NCBI GenBank assembly: GCA_013824715.1
Contig: PNOH01000023.1
Coordinates: 1-64,000, forward strand
Direction of reading: 5' to 3'
Origin: Odoribacter sp.
GTDB lineage: Bacteria; Bacteroidota; Bacteroidia; Bacteroidales; Prolixibacteraceae
Length of the DNA stretch: 64,000 bases
The translations under genes were made by a program, and so were the position numbers. Every line of letters begins with the position of its first letter. The stretch's first letter is position 1. The notes beneath the pieces were generated by a model that worked only from the letters and a program-made list of their open reading frames with translations, was not told the origin of the DNA and ran no database searches. Below, in pieces: positions 43,380 to 52,492 of this stretch.

Positions 43380-44708
43380 ATGAAACGAATAATTTGGATA
43401 TCAGCTTTTTGTTATTTCATACTGATGGGCCAGGTTCCAAACCTGAACGCACAGGAAAAGAAAACCAATTATGGAAAAGCCACTGACGAGATTTTTCCAT
43501 ACGATAAATTTGCGAAAGCTTATAAATATCATTTTCTGACCCCCCTGGAGTTTTATGGCGCAGGCCGCGAAAAAACGGCCCCCAAAGACCTGAAAGAGGT
43601 ACGGATTGGTTTTCTTGGGCCACTGACCACTTCTGTGATGGTGCCACAGGGAATCCAGATGCTTCAGGGCGCTACCCTGGCTATGGAAGAGGCTAATAAA
43701 AAGGGTGGATACAAAGGATTGCCCTTTAAAATAATGGCCCATAACGATGCCGGATTATGGGGCGCTGCCGCCAACGAAGTGGTAAAAATGGACGATGAAA
43801 AGGTTTGGGCTTTTCTGGGTTCAATTGATGATATTGTATCGCATGTGGCTCTGCGTGCAGCATTGAAACTGGAGATCTATATGGTTTGTACCGGCGATCC
43901 TGATCCAACTTTTACTGAAACCAATATTCCCTGGCAATGCCGTGTGATTAGCGATGACCGGGCCAGTGGATATGCCCTTGTTAATTACATCCATAAAAAA
44001 AAGGGTCATAAGCGTGTGGCCATGATCAGGGTAAACGGAAGATATGGAAGGGTTGGAGTGAAGGAGTACGCAGATGCCGCTGTGCGATTGGGTTATCCTT
44101 TTGTAATCGAAGAACGTTTTAATGACGGAGAAACAGATTTTAAATCTCAAATTGAGCGGGTCAGGAAAACCAATCCCGATGCTATTCTGCTTTGGGGAAA
44201 TGCCAAAGAGTCGGCATTGGTTTTACAGCAAGTCCGGGCTGCTGGACTAAAACAGCCTGTATTTGGATCCGACCGCATGGTATCGCCTGAATTCCTTAAA
44301 ATAGCCGGCCCATTGGCCGATGGGATTGTTACAACCTGTCAGTACAATCCAAATTCTACCGATCCCAAGTACCTTGCATTTAAAGCAAATTATACCAAAA
44401 GATTTAACCAGGAGCCGGATGTTTTCGCTGCCCATGCCTATGACGGGATGAGTATTATTATTGACGCTATTAAGAAAGTGGGGCTTAACCGGGTACTTAT
44501 CCGCGATGTAATCGCTGGCCTGAAGGAATTCCAGAATTATCCGGGGGTGACCGGAAAAATTGTTTTTGATCACAGTTGGAATGATGTAAGCGATATTTAT
44601 ATGGCTGAAGTACGCAATGGTAAATTTGAATTTTCAGTTGCCCCTCCGATGGAGACTGGTCAACGGGCCGTAAATGGAAAAAAAGGAACGAACTCTTATA
44701 CCAATTAG
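43380..44708 (+). CDS. Substrate-binding protein of the branched-chain amino acid ABC family (Peripla_BP_6)
   Basis: 442 residues from ATG 43380 (an in-frame ATG at 43368 overlaps the previous stop codon). Signal peptide about 1-25 (LNAQ). A type I periplasmic-binding fold spans about 60-400: VRIGFLGPLTTSVMVPQGIQMLQGATLAMEEANKKGG, KVWAFLGSIDDIVSHVALRAALK, ERVRKTNPDAILLWGNAKESALVLQQVRAAGLKQPV, FAAHAYDGMSIIIDAIKKVG. These proteins bind amino acids, amides or aromatic compounds. No permease or ATPase gene is nearby, so it may be a sensor or chaperone for a small molecule rather than an importer. Same operon as the DAHP synthase that follows after 9 bp. Confidence 0.9.
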   Translation: MKRIIWISAFCYFILMGQVPNLNAQEKKTNYGKATDEIFPYDKFAKAYKYHFLTPLEFYGAGREKTAPKDLKEVRIGFLGPLTTSVMVPQGIQMLQGATLAMEEANKKGGYKGLPFKIMAHNDAGLWGAAANEVVKMDDEKVWAFLGSIDDIVSHVALRAALKLEIYMVCTGDPDPTFTETNIPWQCRVISDDRASGYALVNYIHKKKGHKRVAMIRVNGRYGRVGVKEYADAAVRLGYPFVIEERFNDGETDFKSQIERVRKTNPDAILLWGNAKESALVLQQVRAAGLKQPVFGSDRMVSPEFLKIAGPLADGIVTTCQYNPNSTDPKYLAFKANYTKRFNQEPDVFAAHAYDGMSIIIDAIKKVGLNRVLIRDVIAGLKEFQNYPGVTGKIVFDHSWNDVSDIYMAEVRNGKFEFSVAPPMETGQRAVNGKKGTNSYTN

Positions 44709-44717
44709 TTTTTAGCC

Positions 44718-45575
44718 ATGGAAAATGGTGCATGTAAAATTCCCATTAATGTTAGTTTTCAAGTTCCTGAAAAGGTAAGTCGAAAAACCGGGCAGGATTC
44801 AACAAAGGTGAATGTTGGTCAGGTTGAAATTGGCGGTTCACAAATTGTCGTAATTGCAGGTCCTTGTGCCGTTGAAAGCCGTGAACAGCTTTTTGAAACT
44901 GCCAGATCGGTAAAAGACGGAGGAGCACAAATTTTAAGGGGGGGCGCTTTCAAACCGCGTTCGTCGCCGTATAAATTTCAGGGTATGGGCGAAGAAGGAT
45001 TGAATCTTTTAAGAGAAGTCAGGAAGGAGACCGGGTTGCCTTTTGTTACCGAAGTGATGGATACCCGTCAGGTCGAACTGGTGGCAGAATATGCTGATAT
45101 GCTTCAGATTGGTTCACGAAACATGCAGAATTATCCTTTGTTAAAGGAAGCTGGCATGTGCCGGAAACCAATTCTTCTGAAAAGGGGGATGATGGCGACC
45201 ATTGAGGAGTTTTTACTTGCAGCGGAATACATTCTGAACCAGGGAAACGATCAAGTCATTCTCTGTGAGAGAGGGATTCGGACTTTTGAAACTTCCACCA
45301 GAAATACACTCGATCTGAGTGCAGTACCCATGTTAAAAAGCCTGACCCATTTGCCTGTATTTGTTGATCCAAGCCATGGAACAGGGCTTCGCTGGATGGT
45401 TCCTGCCATGGCCAAAGCTGCAGTGGCTGTTGGAGCAGATGGTTTGATTATGGAGGTCCATTATAAGCCGGAAGAAGCTTTGTGTGATGGATATCAGTCG
45501 CTTGACCTGCCGGAGTTTCATCAACTGATGATTGACCTTGGAAAAGTTGCTCAAGCCGTTGGAAGGGAAATCTAA
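44718..45575 (+). CDS. aroF: 3-deoxy-7-phosphoheptulonate (DAHP) synthase, type I-beta
   Basis: 285 residues. Condenses phosphoenolpyruvate and erythrose 4-phosphate, the first step to aromatic compounds. Family motifs: IAGPCAVES (about 54-62, metal-binding Cys), [41 protein letters not shown] and [11 protein letters not shown] (metal His), all intact. No ACT or chorismate mutase domain is fused, so it may be unregulated by aromatic amino acids; the first 45 residues are an unmatched extension. It is last in the operon with exported haem proteins, not with other shikimate genes, which suggests supply of a dedicated pathway. KDO-8-phosphate synthase is a relative but the motifs fit DAHP synthase. 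Confidence 0.92.
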   Translation: MENGACKIPINVSFQVPEKVSRKTGQDSTKVNVGQVEIGGSQIVVIAGPCAVESREQLFETARSVKDGGAQILRGGAFKPRSSPYKFQGMGEEGLNLLREVRKETGLPFVTEVMDTRQVELVAEYADMLQIGSRNMQNYPLLKEAGMCRKPILLKRGMMATIEEFLLAAEYILNQGNDQVILCERGIRTFETSTRNTLDLSAVPMLKSLTHLPVFVDPSHGTGLRWMVPAMAKAAVAVGADGLIMEVHYKPEEALCDGYQSLDLPEFHQLMIDLGKVAQAVGREI

Positions 45576-45661
45576 TTGAAAAAAAGGGTTTTATTACGTT
45601 TGGCATAGGTAAAATTTACGCTTATAACAAGAATTTATATAATGAGAAAGCGTTGTTTCAG

Positions 45662-45821
45662 AATAACCTTATTTTTATTTTGGAAACCTTAGTAGAATAA
45701 CATAATCCTCTCTGTTTTTAAACCTTATTAACTCATCTATAAATCAATAGAAGGTAATAAGGTCAGAGATTCTTTCATAATCCACTTCTACTAAGGTTTC
45801 CATGACAAATAAGGTTTATAA
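45662..45821. repeat. Nested palindromic element, copy B
   Basis: About 155 bp with the same three-layer plan as copy A (34550-34690): ATAACCTTATTTTT (45663-45676) with ACAAATAAGGTTTATAA (45805-45821); GGAAACCTTAGTAGAA (45682-45697) perfectly inverted to 45786-45801; AAACCTTATTA (45720-45730) with TAATAAGGT (45755-45763). It lies 11 bp before the start codon of the second substrate-binding protein gene. The 256-bp gap 45576-45831 has no gene. Confidence 0.8.
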
Positions 45822-45831
45822 ACGTTTGACC

Positions 45832-46938
45832 ATGTTTCGGATTTACTTTCTGTTTCTTTTTGCAGCTATTTTGGTGTTTGACGGGCATACCCAGTCTAAT
45901 CAGGAACAGACAGTCAGACCTGTAAAAATCGGACTTCTGATTTCGGATAAAAAATCTGTAGCTGCAAAAAATGGCGCTGAATTGGCCATTTCTGAAGCAA
46001 ATGAAAAGGGCGGTTTTAATGGTAGGCCGTTCGAATTGGTGGTTCGTTCAATGGAAGGGCCCTGGGGTACGGGAGCAAAAGAAGCTGTCAACATGATCTT
46101 TAATGATGAGGTTTGTGCAATCATGGGTTCAACCGATGGAAGGAATGCTCACCTGGTTGAACAGGTTGCTACCAAGTCGCACGTTATTTTTTTATCAGCC
46201 TGGGCGGGTGATCCAACGCTTTCGCAGGCATTTGTTCCCTGGTTTTTTAGCTGTGTGCCCAATAACAATCAACAGGCTTCCGCCCTGGTTGAAGAAATCT
46301 GCCGAAAGCAAAACATCAGCCGTGTGGGAATGGTTTCCGATCAGGAATACGATTCACAATCAGCATTGAAAAGTTTTCTGAAAAAAGTAAAAATGGCCGG
46401 AAAACCTGATCCTGTGCAATTCAGTTTGGATGGCTCGGATCGTGATTTAGCTGATTTGCTGAATCAAATGGCTAAAGCTGATCTCAAGGGCGCTGTGTTG
46501 TTTGTAAAGCCTGAATCGGCCCTGAAAATAATTCAGCAAATGCAGGCAAAAAATATGAACATTCCTGTGTTTTCGACCTTGTCTGTTCTGGATGAAAATA
46601 AAGTTTCAAATTCGGAAATGAAAACGATGGAAAATCGAATACAGGTAACCTCAAGCCCGTGGTTGAAAACAAAGCGAAGTCCATTCAATGATGAGTTTCA
46701 AAAGAAATACGGTAATGTACCGGGAACTGTCGCTACTTTTGCTTACGATGGAATGAATCTGTTGATTGAAGCGATAAAAAAGTCAGGTCTTGATCGTGAG
46801 AAAATTCAAAAAGGCCTGTCCGAAATTCATTATGAAGGTGTTACCGGCCTCATTCAATTTGATCAGAAAGGGAATCGTTCAGGGTCTCTGATCGTAACTC
46901 CGGTTAAAAAGGGTTCTCCTGCAATACTTGAAAAATAG
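45832..46938 (+). CDS. Second Peripla_BP_6 substrate-binding protein
   Basis: 368 residues from ATG 45832, chosen because it gives a clean signal peptide (MFRIYFLFLFAAILVF, cleavage about 20); an ATG at 45802 lies inside palindrome B. Same fold as the protein at 43380: PVKIGLLISDKKSVAAKNGAELAISEANEKGG, VCAIMGSTDGRNAHLVEQVAT, DLLNQMAKADLKGAVLFVKPESALKIIQQMQ, TFAYDGMNLLIEAIKKSG. The two sequences are clearly paralogous but divergent, so they may bind different ligands. No transporter partner genes are present. Separate transcription unit from the DAHP synthase operon, with palindrome B between them. Confidence 0.9.
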   Translation: MFRIYFLFLFAAILVFDGHTQSNQEQTVRPVKIGLLISDKKSVAAKNGAELAISEANEKGGFNGRPFELVVRSMEGPWGTGAKEAVNMIFNDEVCAIMGSTDGRNAHLVEQVATKSHVIFLSAWAGDPTLSQAFVPWFFSCVPNNNQQASALVEEICRKQNISRVGMVSDQEYDSQSALKSFLKKVKMAGKPDPVQFSLDGSDRDLADLLNQMAKADLKGAVLFVKPESALKIIQQMQAKNMNIPVFSTLSVLDENKVSNSEMKTMENRIQVTSSPWLKTKRSPFNDEFQKKYGNVPGTVATFAYDGMNLLIEAIKKSGLDREKIQKGLSEIHYEGVTGLIQFDQKGNRSGSLIVTPVKKGSPAILEK

Positions 46939-46962
46939 CCGGATATGAATGCTTTTATTTCT

Positions 46963-46970
46963 TATTTTTG
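46963..46970 (+). promoter_or_regulatory. -7 promoter element (TATTTTTG) of the TPR-CRTAC gene
   Basis: Perfect TAnnTTTG with a leader of about 75 bp before the ATG at 47048. Confidence 0.55.
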
Positions 46971-47047
46971 AACCGAAAATCAAGCCAAAATGAAAATGTA
47001 ATCTCATAAAATTAGTTTATCCGACCAATCCAATAATATTTTCCCTT

Positions 47048-50000
47048 ATGAAACACTTTCTTTTTCTGTGCTTCGCTTTCCTTTCGATAACGATTCTTTT
47101 TAGTTGCAAGAATACTCCGAAAGATGACCGGCAAAAGGCCATTGATAAGATTTCAAACCAAACTCTTGGATTGGCCTATCTGGAAGAGTTTAAGCTCGAT
47201 GAAGCCGAAAAGGAATTCTTAAAACTGATTGACATTGCTCCAAACGAAAAAATGGGGTATGCCAATCTGGGCCTGACTTATCTCCGGATGGCGAAATATC
47301 CGGAAGCCGAAAAAGAACTTTTCAAAGCCATCGAAATTGATCCGAAAGATGCAGACATAAGGTTGCTACTGGCCACTGTTTATCAGGTCAACGATCAACG
47401 TGAAAAGGCCATTTCAGAACTTACAGAAGCGCTTAAATTTGCACCCGACCATATCAAAATACTTTACAATCTTTCGGAATTGTACTCTACAGGATCGGAT
47501 GCCGGATCACAAAAACAGCGTCAGGATTACCTTGTTCAGCTAGTCGAAAAAGCCCCTGACAATCTGGTTCCCCGACTTAATCTGACTGAAATCTATATCA
47601 AAAATGGAGAGACCGATAAGGCTATTGAGCAATTGGAGATTATTCACAAACAATTCCCCGAATTCCCCAAAGAAGCAGTTACTTATTTCGATAAAACAAT
47701 TTCGCTGCTTAAAAAGCATGATCAGCAGAATTCATTTATTCAATTTACCATTTTCCATAATTACATCAAGGTTACTTCACCATACCAGGCTGGAATCCTT
47801 GTGTTTAAAGGACCGGGTGGTTCATTGATCGGATTTCCGCTGATTACCTACGATCAGCAAAGCAATACCCAGACAATTGAAGGCAAATCGCTTCTTGACG
47901 TCATAAAATTTACGGATGTTACAGCCTCAGCCGGACTGAATGTAGTCACCTCGTTTAAAGAAGGTGAAAACCCGGAATACAGGAATTTTACTCATGTTGA
48001 AACGGCTGATTATGATGGTGATGGAGATGCCGATCTGTATGTTGGAGCTTATGATCCGGCTTCGGGTTCTTACAGGCATTTCCTCTTCAATAATGACATG
48101 GGTAGGTTTAAAGAGGTATCTGCCGAAGTCGGTATGAACCATTCGGGCAGGGAATCATCTGCCGTCTTTACCGATTATGACAACGATGGATTTTTGGATC
48201 TTTATATCACCCGTGAAGGTGGAGATATCTTATATCGGAATGCTGGTAAAGGAGTTTTTAAAGATGTTACTTCTGATGCAAAAATTGGCAGTAAAACCGG
48301 GGGGAACAAAGCGGTTTTTTTCGATTTGGATCACGACGGAGACCTTGATTTATTTGAAACAGGCTCTTCTTCAAACCTGGTTTTCAGAAATAACGGAGAT
48401 GGCGCTTTTCAGGAGCGTGCCACTGAGATGGGACTTTCAGGAACAGGGGTAAATAGCCAGGATGCCACCTTTGGAGATTTTGACGATGATGGTGATATTG
48501 ATCTTTTTGTGGCCAATGAAAAAACCAGCAACAGTCTGTATTCGAACCAGAGACAGGGAATTTACAACGATGTTACCGAAAAATCTGGCTTGAAAAGTAA
48601 AGGCGGTTCAAGCGCTGTTGCAGTTGGCGATTGTAACAACGATGGTTTCCTCGACCTGTTTGTTACGTCCATGAATGGTGAAAATACCGAAATGTATCTG
48701 AATAAAGGAAACGGAATTTTTGAACTTGCCAAAAACACGCGGCAAATGTTTGCAGCTCTGAAACAAGTTAAAGTCAATGATGCCAAATTTCTGGATTTTG
48801 ACAATGATGGATTTCTGGATATTTTGGTTGCCGGGGAATCTTTAGATAAAAGCGGGCGAGGCCTGATACTTTATCACAACGACGGCAATGGGATTTTTAC
48901 TGATGTTTCCAAACTTTTACCTGAAGGACCAAAATCCGGAAGACAAATTGCCCTGTTCGATTACAACGACGACGGTGACCTTGACATTGCCTTAGCTGGA
49001 ACCAATGGCGGTGTATTTCTGTTACGCAACGATGGCGGGAATATCAATCATTTTGTCAACATGAAACTGGTTGGCTTGCGGGCAGGAAGCGCCAAGAATA
49101 ATCATTTTGGAATCGGGGCCAAAGTTGAGATGCGTTCAGGTGATTTGTATCAATCGCTGGTAGTAACCGAACCCGGTGTTCATTTCGGTTTGGGTAACCG
49201 CACCAAAGCTGATGTCATCCGAATTACGTGGACCAACGGTGTTCCGCAAAATATATTTATGCCCGGAGCCGATCAGGCCATCATCGAGGCACAAACCCTG
49301 AAAGGTTCCTGTCCGTTCCTGTACACGTGGAATGGAACTGAATATGTTTTTGCCAAGGATATTATCTGGAGAAGCGCACTGGGAATGCCTCTTGGAATTA
49401 TGGGTGGTACCACCAAATACGGATTTGCTGATGCCTCGGACGATTATATCCGGATTCCGGGTGAAATGATGCAGCCCAAAGAAGGCAAATATTCCATTCA
49501 GGTAACTTCCGAACTTTGGGAAACCATTTATATAGACCAGATTCAACTGGTGGCTGTTGATCATCCTGATTCAGTTGATATATACGTCCCTGAACAATTT
49601 ACACCACCTCCTTTCCCGGGTTGTAAAATTTACCAGGTCAGCCAAAAGCATTTCCCGGTTTCAGCCATTGATTCGGAAGGGAACGATGTTCTTGCATTGG
49701 TCACTGAAGAAGATGATAAATACGTTGCCGGATTCACACCGGATAAATACCAGGGAATCACTGAAATGCACGAGCTGATTCTTGATCCTGGCAAAGAAGG
49801 ACTAGCTAAAAACCTGTTCCTTTTCCTGAATGGATGGATATTCCCGTCAGATGCCAGTATCAACGTGGCTATTTCTCAATCTGATGCACTGAAGGTTATG
49901 TCGCCTGAAATTCAGGTCATCAATAAAAAAGGAGAGTGGGAAACAGTCGGTAACCTGGGCTTTCCAATGGGTAAAGACAAAATGGTCATTGCCGATCTTT

Positions 50001-50608
50001 CAGGAAAATTCCTTTCCGGCGATCGCCGCATTAAAATCAGGTCGAATATGGAAGTTTACTGGGACCAGATTTTCTTTTCAGAAGTTAATACCAATTATCC
50101 AATCAATAAAACGGTATTAAATCCTGAATCGGCCGATATTCATTATCGTGGTTTCTCAAAGAGTTACCGGAAAGGTGGCCGTTACGGACCGCATTGGTTC
50201 GATTATTCTTCGGTTGACAAAAACCGGAAATGGCGCGACCTGACCGGAAATTATACCCGGTACGGAGACGTTTTACCACTTCTGACAAGTTCTGATAACA
50301 AATATATCATTTCGAATGCCGGTGATGAGACTACCATCAGTTTCGATGCCAAAGTGCTGCCGCAATTAAAGAAAGGCTGGAAAAGAGATTTTCTGATCCA
50401 TAGTGTGGGATGGGTGAAGGATGGCGATATCAATACTGCTTTGGGAAGTACTGTATTACCGCTTCCATTCCATGGCATGAAAAGTTACCCTCCTTCCAGA
50501 GAGGATGTTTTTCCGAATGACCCGGCGCTTCAGCGATACCTTCAGGAATATAACACCAGGGTTGTTAACCACGACGATTACCGAAATTCACTAAAAAACA
50601 GAAACTAA
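47048..50608 (+). CDS. TPR and FG-GAP repeat (CRTAC/UnbV-type) lipoprotein
   Basis: 1186 residues. Lipobox LFSC (Cys about 20). TPR motifs at about 38-230 (YLEEFKLDEAEKEFLKLIDIAPNEKMGYANLGLTYLRMAKYPEAEKELFKAIEIDP), then a VCBS/FG-GAP propeller (about 290-670; ADYDGDGDADLYV, TDYDNDGFLDLYI, GDFDDDGDIDLFV), an ASPIC/UnbV module (about 675-745) and a long C-terminal domain (about 755-1180) opening with CPFLYTWNGTEYVFAKDI. This combination recurs in large exported proteins of Bacteroidota, Acidobacteria and Planctomycetes, without known function. It is followed after 2 bp by another CRTAC-type gene, so the two are co-expressed. Confidence 0.9.
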   Translation: MKHFLFLCFAFLSITILFSCKNTPKDDRQKAIDKISNQTLGLAYLEEFKLDEAEKEFLKLIDIAPNEKMGYANLGLTYLRMAKYPEAEKELFKAIEIDPKDADIRLLLATVYQVNDQREKAISELTEALKFAPDHIKILYNLSELYSTGSDAGSQKQRQDYLVQLVEKAPDNLVPRLNLTEIYIKNGETDKAIEQLEIIHKQFPEFPKEAVTYFDKTISLLKKHDQQNSFIQFTIFHNYIKVTSPYQAGILVFKGPGGSLIGFPLITYDQQSNTQTIEGKSLLDVIKFTDVTASAGLNVVTSFKEGENPEYRNFTHVETADYDGDGDADLYVGAYDPASGSYRHFLFNNDMGRFKEVSAEVGMNHSGRESSAVFTDYDNDGFLDLYITREGGDILYRNAGKGVFKDVTSDAKIGSKTGGNKAVFFDLDHDGDLDLFETGSSSNLVFRNNGDGAFQERATEMGLSGTGVNSQDATFGDFDDDGDIDLFVANEKTSNSLYSNQRQGIYNDVTEKSGLKSKGGSSAVAVGDCNNDGFLDLFVTSMNGENTEMYLNKGNGIFELAKNTRQMFAALKQVKVNDAKFLDFDNDGFLDILVAGESLDKSGRGLILYHNDGNGIFTDVSKLLPEGPKSGRQIALFDYNDDGDLDIALAGTNGGVFLLRNDGGNINHFVNMKLVGLRAGSAKNNHFGIGAKVEMRSGDLYQSLVVTEPGVHFGLGNRTKADVIRITWTNGVPQNIFMPGADQAIIEAQTLKGSCPFLYTWNGTEYVFAKDIIWRSALGMPLGIMGGTTKYGFADASDDYIRIPGEMMQPKEGKYSIQVTSELWETIYIDQIQLVAVDHPDSVDIYVPEQFTPPPFPGCKIYQVSQKHFPVSAIDSEGNDVLALVTEEDDKYVAGFTPDKYQGITEMHELILDPGKEGLAKNLFLFLNGWIFPSDASINVAISQSDALKVMSPEIQVINKKGEWETVGNLGFPMGKDKMVIADLSGKFLSGDRRIKIRSNMEVYWDQIFFSEVNTNYPINKTVLNPESADIHYRGFSKSYRKGGRYGPHWFDYSSVDKNRKWRDLTGNYTRYGDVLPLLTSSDNKYIISNAGDETTISFDAKVLPQLKKGWKRDFLIHSVGWVKDGDINTALGSTVLPLPFHGMKSYPPSREDVFPNDPALQRYLQEYNTRVVNHDDYRNSLKNRN

Positions 50609-50610
50609 GG

Positions 50611-52305
50611 ATGTTGAAACGATTTGGAAGTATAGGAATTTGTTTGTTTTTATTGAGCCTGCCTGTTCTGTTGCCAGCCCAGCAGAAGAAAGTGATGTTT
50701 AATGATGTGACAGCTAAAGCTGGTATAAATTTCAAATACACCATTGGTGATTACTCCTACAAAAATATCATTGAGAGCAGCGGATCGGGGATAACCGTAT
50801 TCGATTACAACAACGACGGATTCATGGATATTTACCTGATGAACGGAACCTACCTGGAAGGAATTTCGGATCCGGCAGGAAAAGTATTCCGCAATTCGCA
50901 CAACGAACTCTACAAAAACAATGGCAATGGCACATTTTCCGAGGTTTCTGAAAAAGCTGGCGTGGCTGGTAAACAATGGTGTATGGCAGCCAGCGCTATC
51001 GATCTGGATAACGATGGTTTTCAGGATTTATATGTGCTGAATTATGGCCCAAATGTATTCTATCACAACAACGGCAATGGCACTTTTACCGATATTACTT
51101 CAAAATTGGGTCTTGCCGGACCGGATAAACTCAATGGATTTGCCAAATGGAGCATTGGCGCTTCATTCTGGGATTATAACCTCGACGGGAGGCTGGATGT
51201 GATGGTCGGAAATTTTATGGCTTTCGATCCGGCCTATTTCACGCCGGGCTCGCCGGATATGATGCCGAGTCCGACTGAATATAAAGGACAGGCTTCATTT
51301 TTATACGAGCAGCAATCCAACGGGAAATTTATAGATGTAACCCAAAAGAACAACCTCTTTTATCCTGATTCAAAATGCATGGGTCTGACGGTATTGGATA
51401 CTGATGATGATGGGGACCTGGATATTTTTCAGGCTAACGACCATCAGTTGAACTTTCTCTTCAGGAATGATAAAGGTGTATATAATGAAGTGGGAATTGC
51501 CAGCGGAGTTGCGGCAAACAGTAAAGGCAGAGTCACCGGTTCGATGCACCCTACGATTGGCGATGTGGATGGGGATGGCTTGATTGACATTTTGGTTACT
51601 GATCTCGATTACGGTGCGCTTTATAAAAATATGGGTCAAGGCATTTATGCTGATATTACCGAAAACAGTGGAGCCGCTGCAGCTATGGAAGGCAAAGGTA
51701 GTTGGGGAGCAGCGCTTTTTGATTACGATAATGACGGTGATTTAGACCTGATTGCTGCCAACGGCACTGCCGAGGAATTAATACTTCAATATCCGGTTCT
51801 GCTTGAAAACAATGGTAAAGGACATTTCAGAAATGTTGGAAAAGACCGTGGCGCCTATTTTACCACAAAAAAATCGGGCAGGGGATTGGCCATCTGCGAT
51901 TTTGATAACGACGGAAACCTCGATGTGATCGTCTCTCATGTTGACAATAAACCGGTAGCTCCAGCCCTTCTCAGAAATGAAGGTGGAAATGGGAATCACT
52001 GGCTCGGGTTGACCTTGAAAGGCAAAAATGGACCGGCTTCTGCAATTTCTGCTAAAGTTACAATCACCGCCGGAGGAAAGAAACAGGTGCATGTTAACCA
52101 GTGGGCAACTAGTTACCTTTCGAATAATGAACCACGTCTCCATATTGGGTTGGGGCAACAAAAGCAGATTGATCAGGTGGAAATAAACTGGTCGGATGGG
52201 AAGAAGGAAATATTCAAAAATATTGGTTGCGACAAGTACCTGACTATTCTTCAGGGAACGGGCATCGCATCGCAATACCCCATCCCCAACCCTTCCCCAA
52301 AATAG
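50611..52305 (+). CDS. Exported CRTAC1/UnbV-type FG-GAP repeat protein
   Basis: 564 residues with a signal peptide (about 1-23, LPAQ) rather than a lipobox. One FG-GAP propeller (about 35-455; FDYNNDGFMDIYL, IDLDNDGFQDLYV, WDYNLDGRLDVMV, CDFDNDGNLDVIV) and a C-terminal ASPIC/UnbV domain (about 465-550; RLHIGLGQQKQIDQVEINWSDGKKE). Closely similar in layout to the protein at 36360. The last residues (YPIPNPSPK) are encoded by the left arm of an intergenic-type inverted repeat that supplies the stop codon, so the natural C-terminus has probably been altered. A short AAGG precedes the ATG. Confidence 0.92.
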   Translation: MLKRFGSIGICLFLLSLPVLLPAQQKKVMFNDVTAKAGINFKYTIGDYSYKNIIESSGSGITVFDYNNDGFMDIYLMNGTYLEGISDPAGKVFRNSHNELYKNNGNGTFSEVSEKAGVAGKQWCMAASAIDLDNDGFQDLYVLNYGPNVFYHNNGNGTFTDITSKLGLAGPDKLNGFAKWSIGASFWDYNLDGRLDVMVGNFMAFDPAYFTPGSPDMMPSPTEYKGQASFLYEQQSNGKFIDVTQKNNLFYPDSKCMGLTVLDTDDDGDLDIFQANDHQLNFLFRNDKGVYNEVGIASGVAANSKGRVTGSMHPTIGDVDGDGLIDILVTDLDYGALYKNMGQGIYADITENSGAAAAMEGKGSWGAALFDYDNDGDLDLIAANGTAEELILQYPVLLENNGKGHFRNVGKDRGAYFTTKKSGRGLAICDFDNDGNLDVIVSHVDNKPVAPALLRNEGGNGNHWLGLTLKGKNGPASAISAKVTITAGGKKQVHVNQWATSYLSNNEPRLHIGLGQQKQIDQVEINWSDGKKEIFKNIGCDKYLTILQGTGIASQYPIPNPSPK

Positions 52306-52326
52306 GGAAGGGAGTTTGGGATGGGG
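52278..52326. repeat. Inverted repeat overlapping the end of a CRTAC-type gene
   Basis: CCCCATCCCCAACCCTTCCC (52278-52297) pairs with GGGAAGGGAGTTTGGGATGGGG (52305-52326) with one small bulge. The TAG stop codon of the upstream gene lies in the loop. It may act as terminator or mRNA end stabiliser. Confidence 0.75.
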
Positions 52327-52379
52327 AACCCTGGAAGTATGATCTTTTAGGAACATACTTTCTAGTTTTGCAGGATGCC

Positions 52380-52408
52380 AAGTCCCCCGTTTGGGGGATT
52401 TAGGGGGC
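52380..52408. repeat. CCCCC/GGGGG hairpin repeat before the asparagine-synthetase-like gene
   Basis: AGTCCCCCGTTTGGGGGATT (52381-52400) followed by TAGGGGGC: a compact hairpin of a type common between Bacteroidota genes. With the repeat at 52278-52326 it fills most of the 187-bp gap; the last 80 bp are AT-rich and hold no recognised promoter box. Confidence 0.65.
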
Positions 52409-52492
52409 AATATCAGATTTATACTATTATTTCATTACCTATCAAATTCGTGGTAGAAACATAAAAGAAAAGTAACTCAAAAAACAAAGAAT

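Noticed and set aside
43726-44733. Long antisense open frames inside the substrate-binding protein and CRTAC genes
   Set aside because: They are shadows of genes with recognised domains on the other strand and contain no recognisable motifs.
52306-52492. Precursor peptide gene for the amide ligase/radical SAM pair
   Set aside because: The gap consists of two repeat hairpins and AT-rich leader; no small ORF with a plausible start and core was seen.
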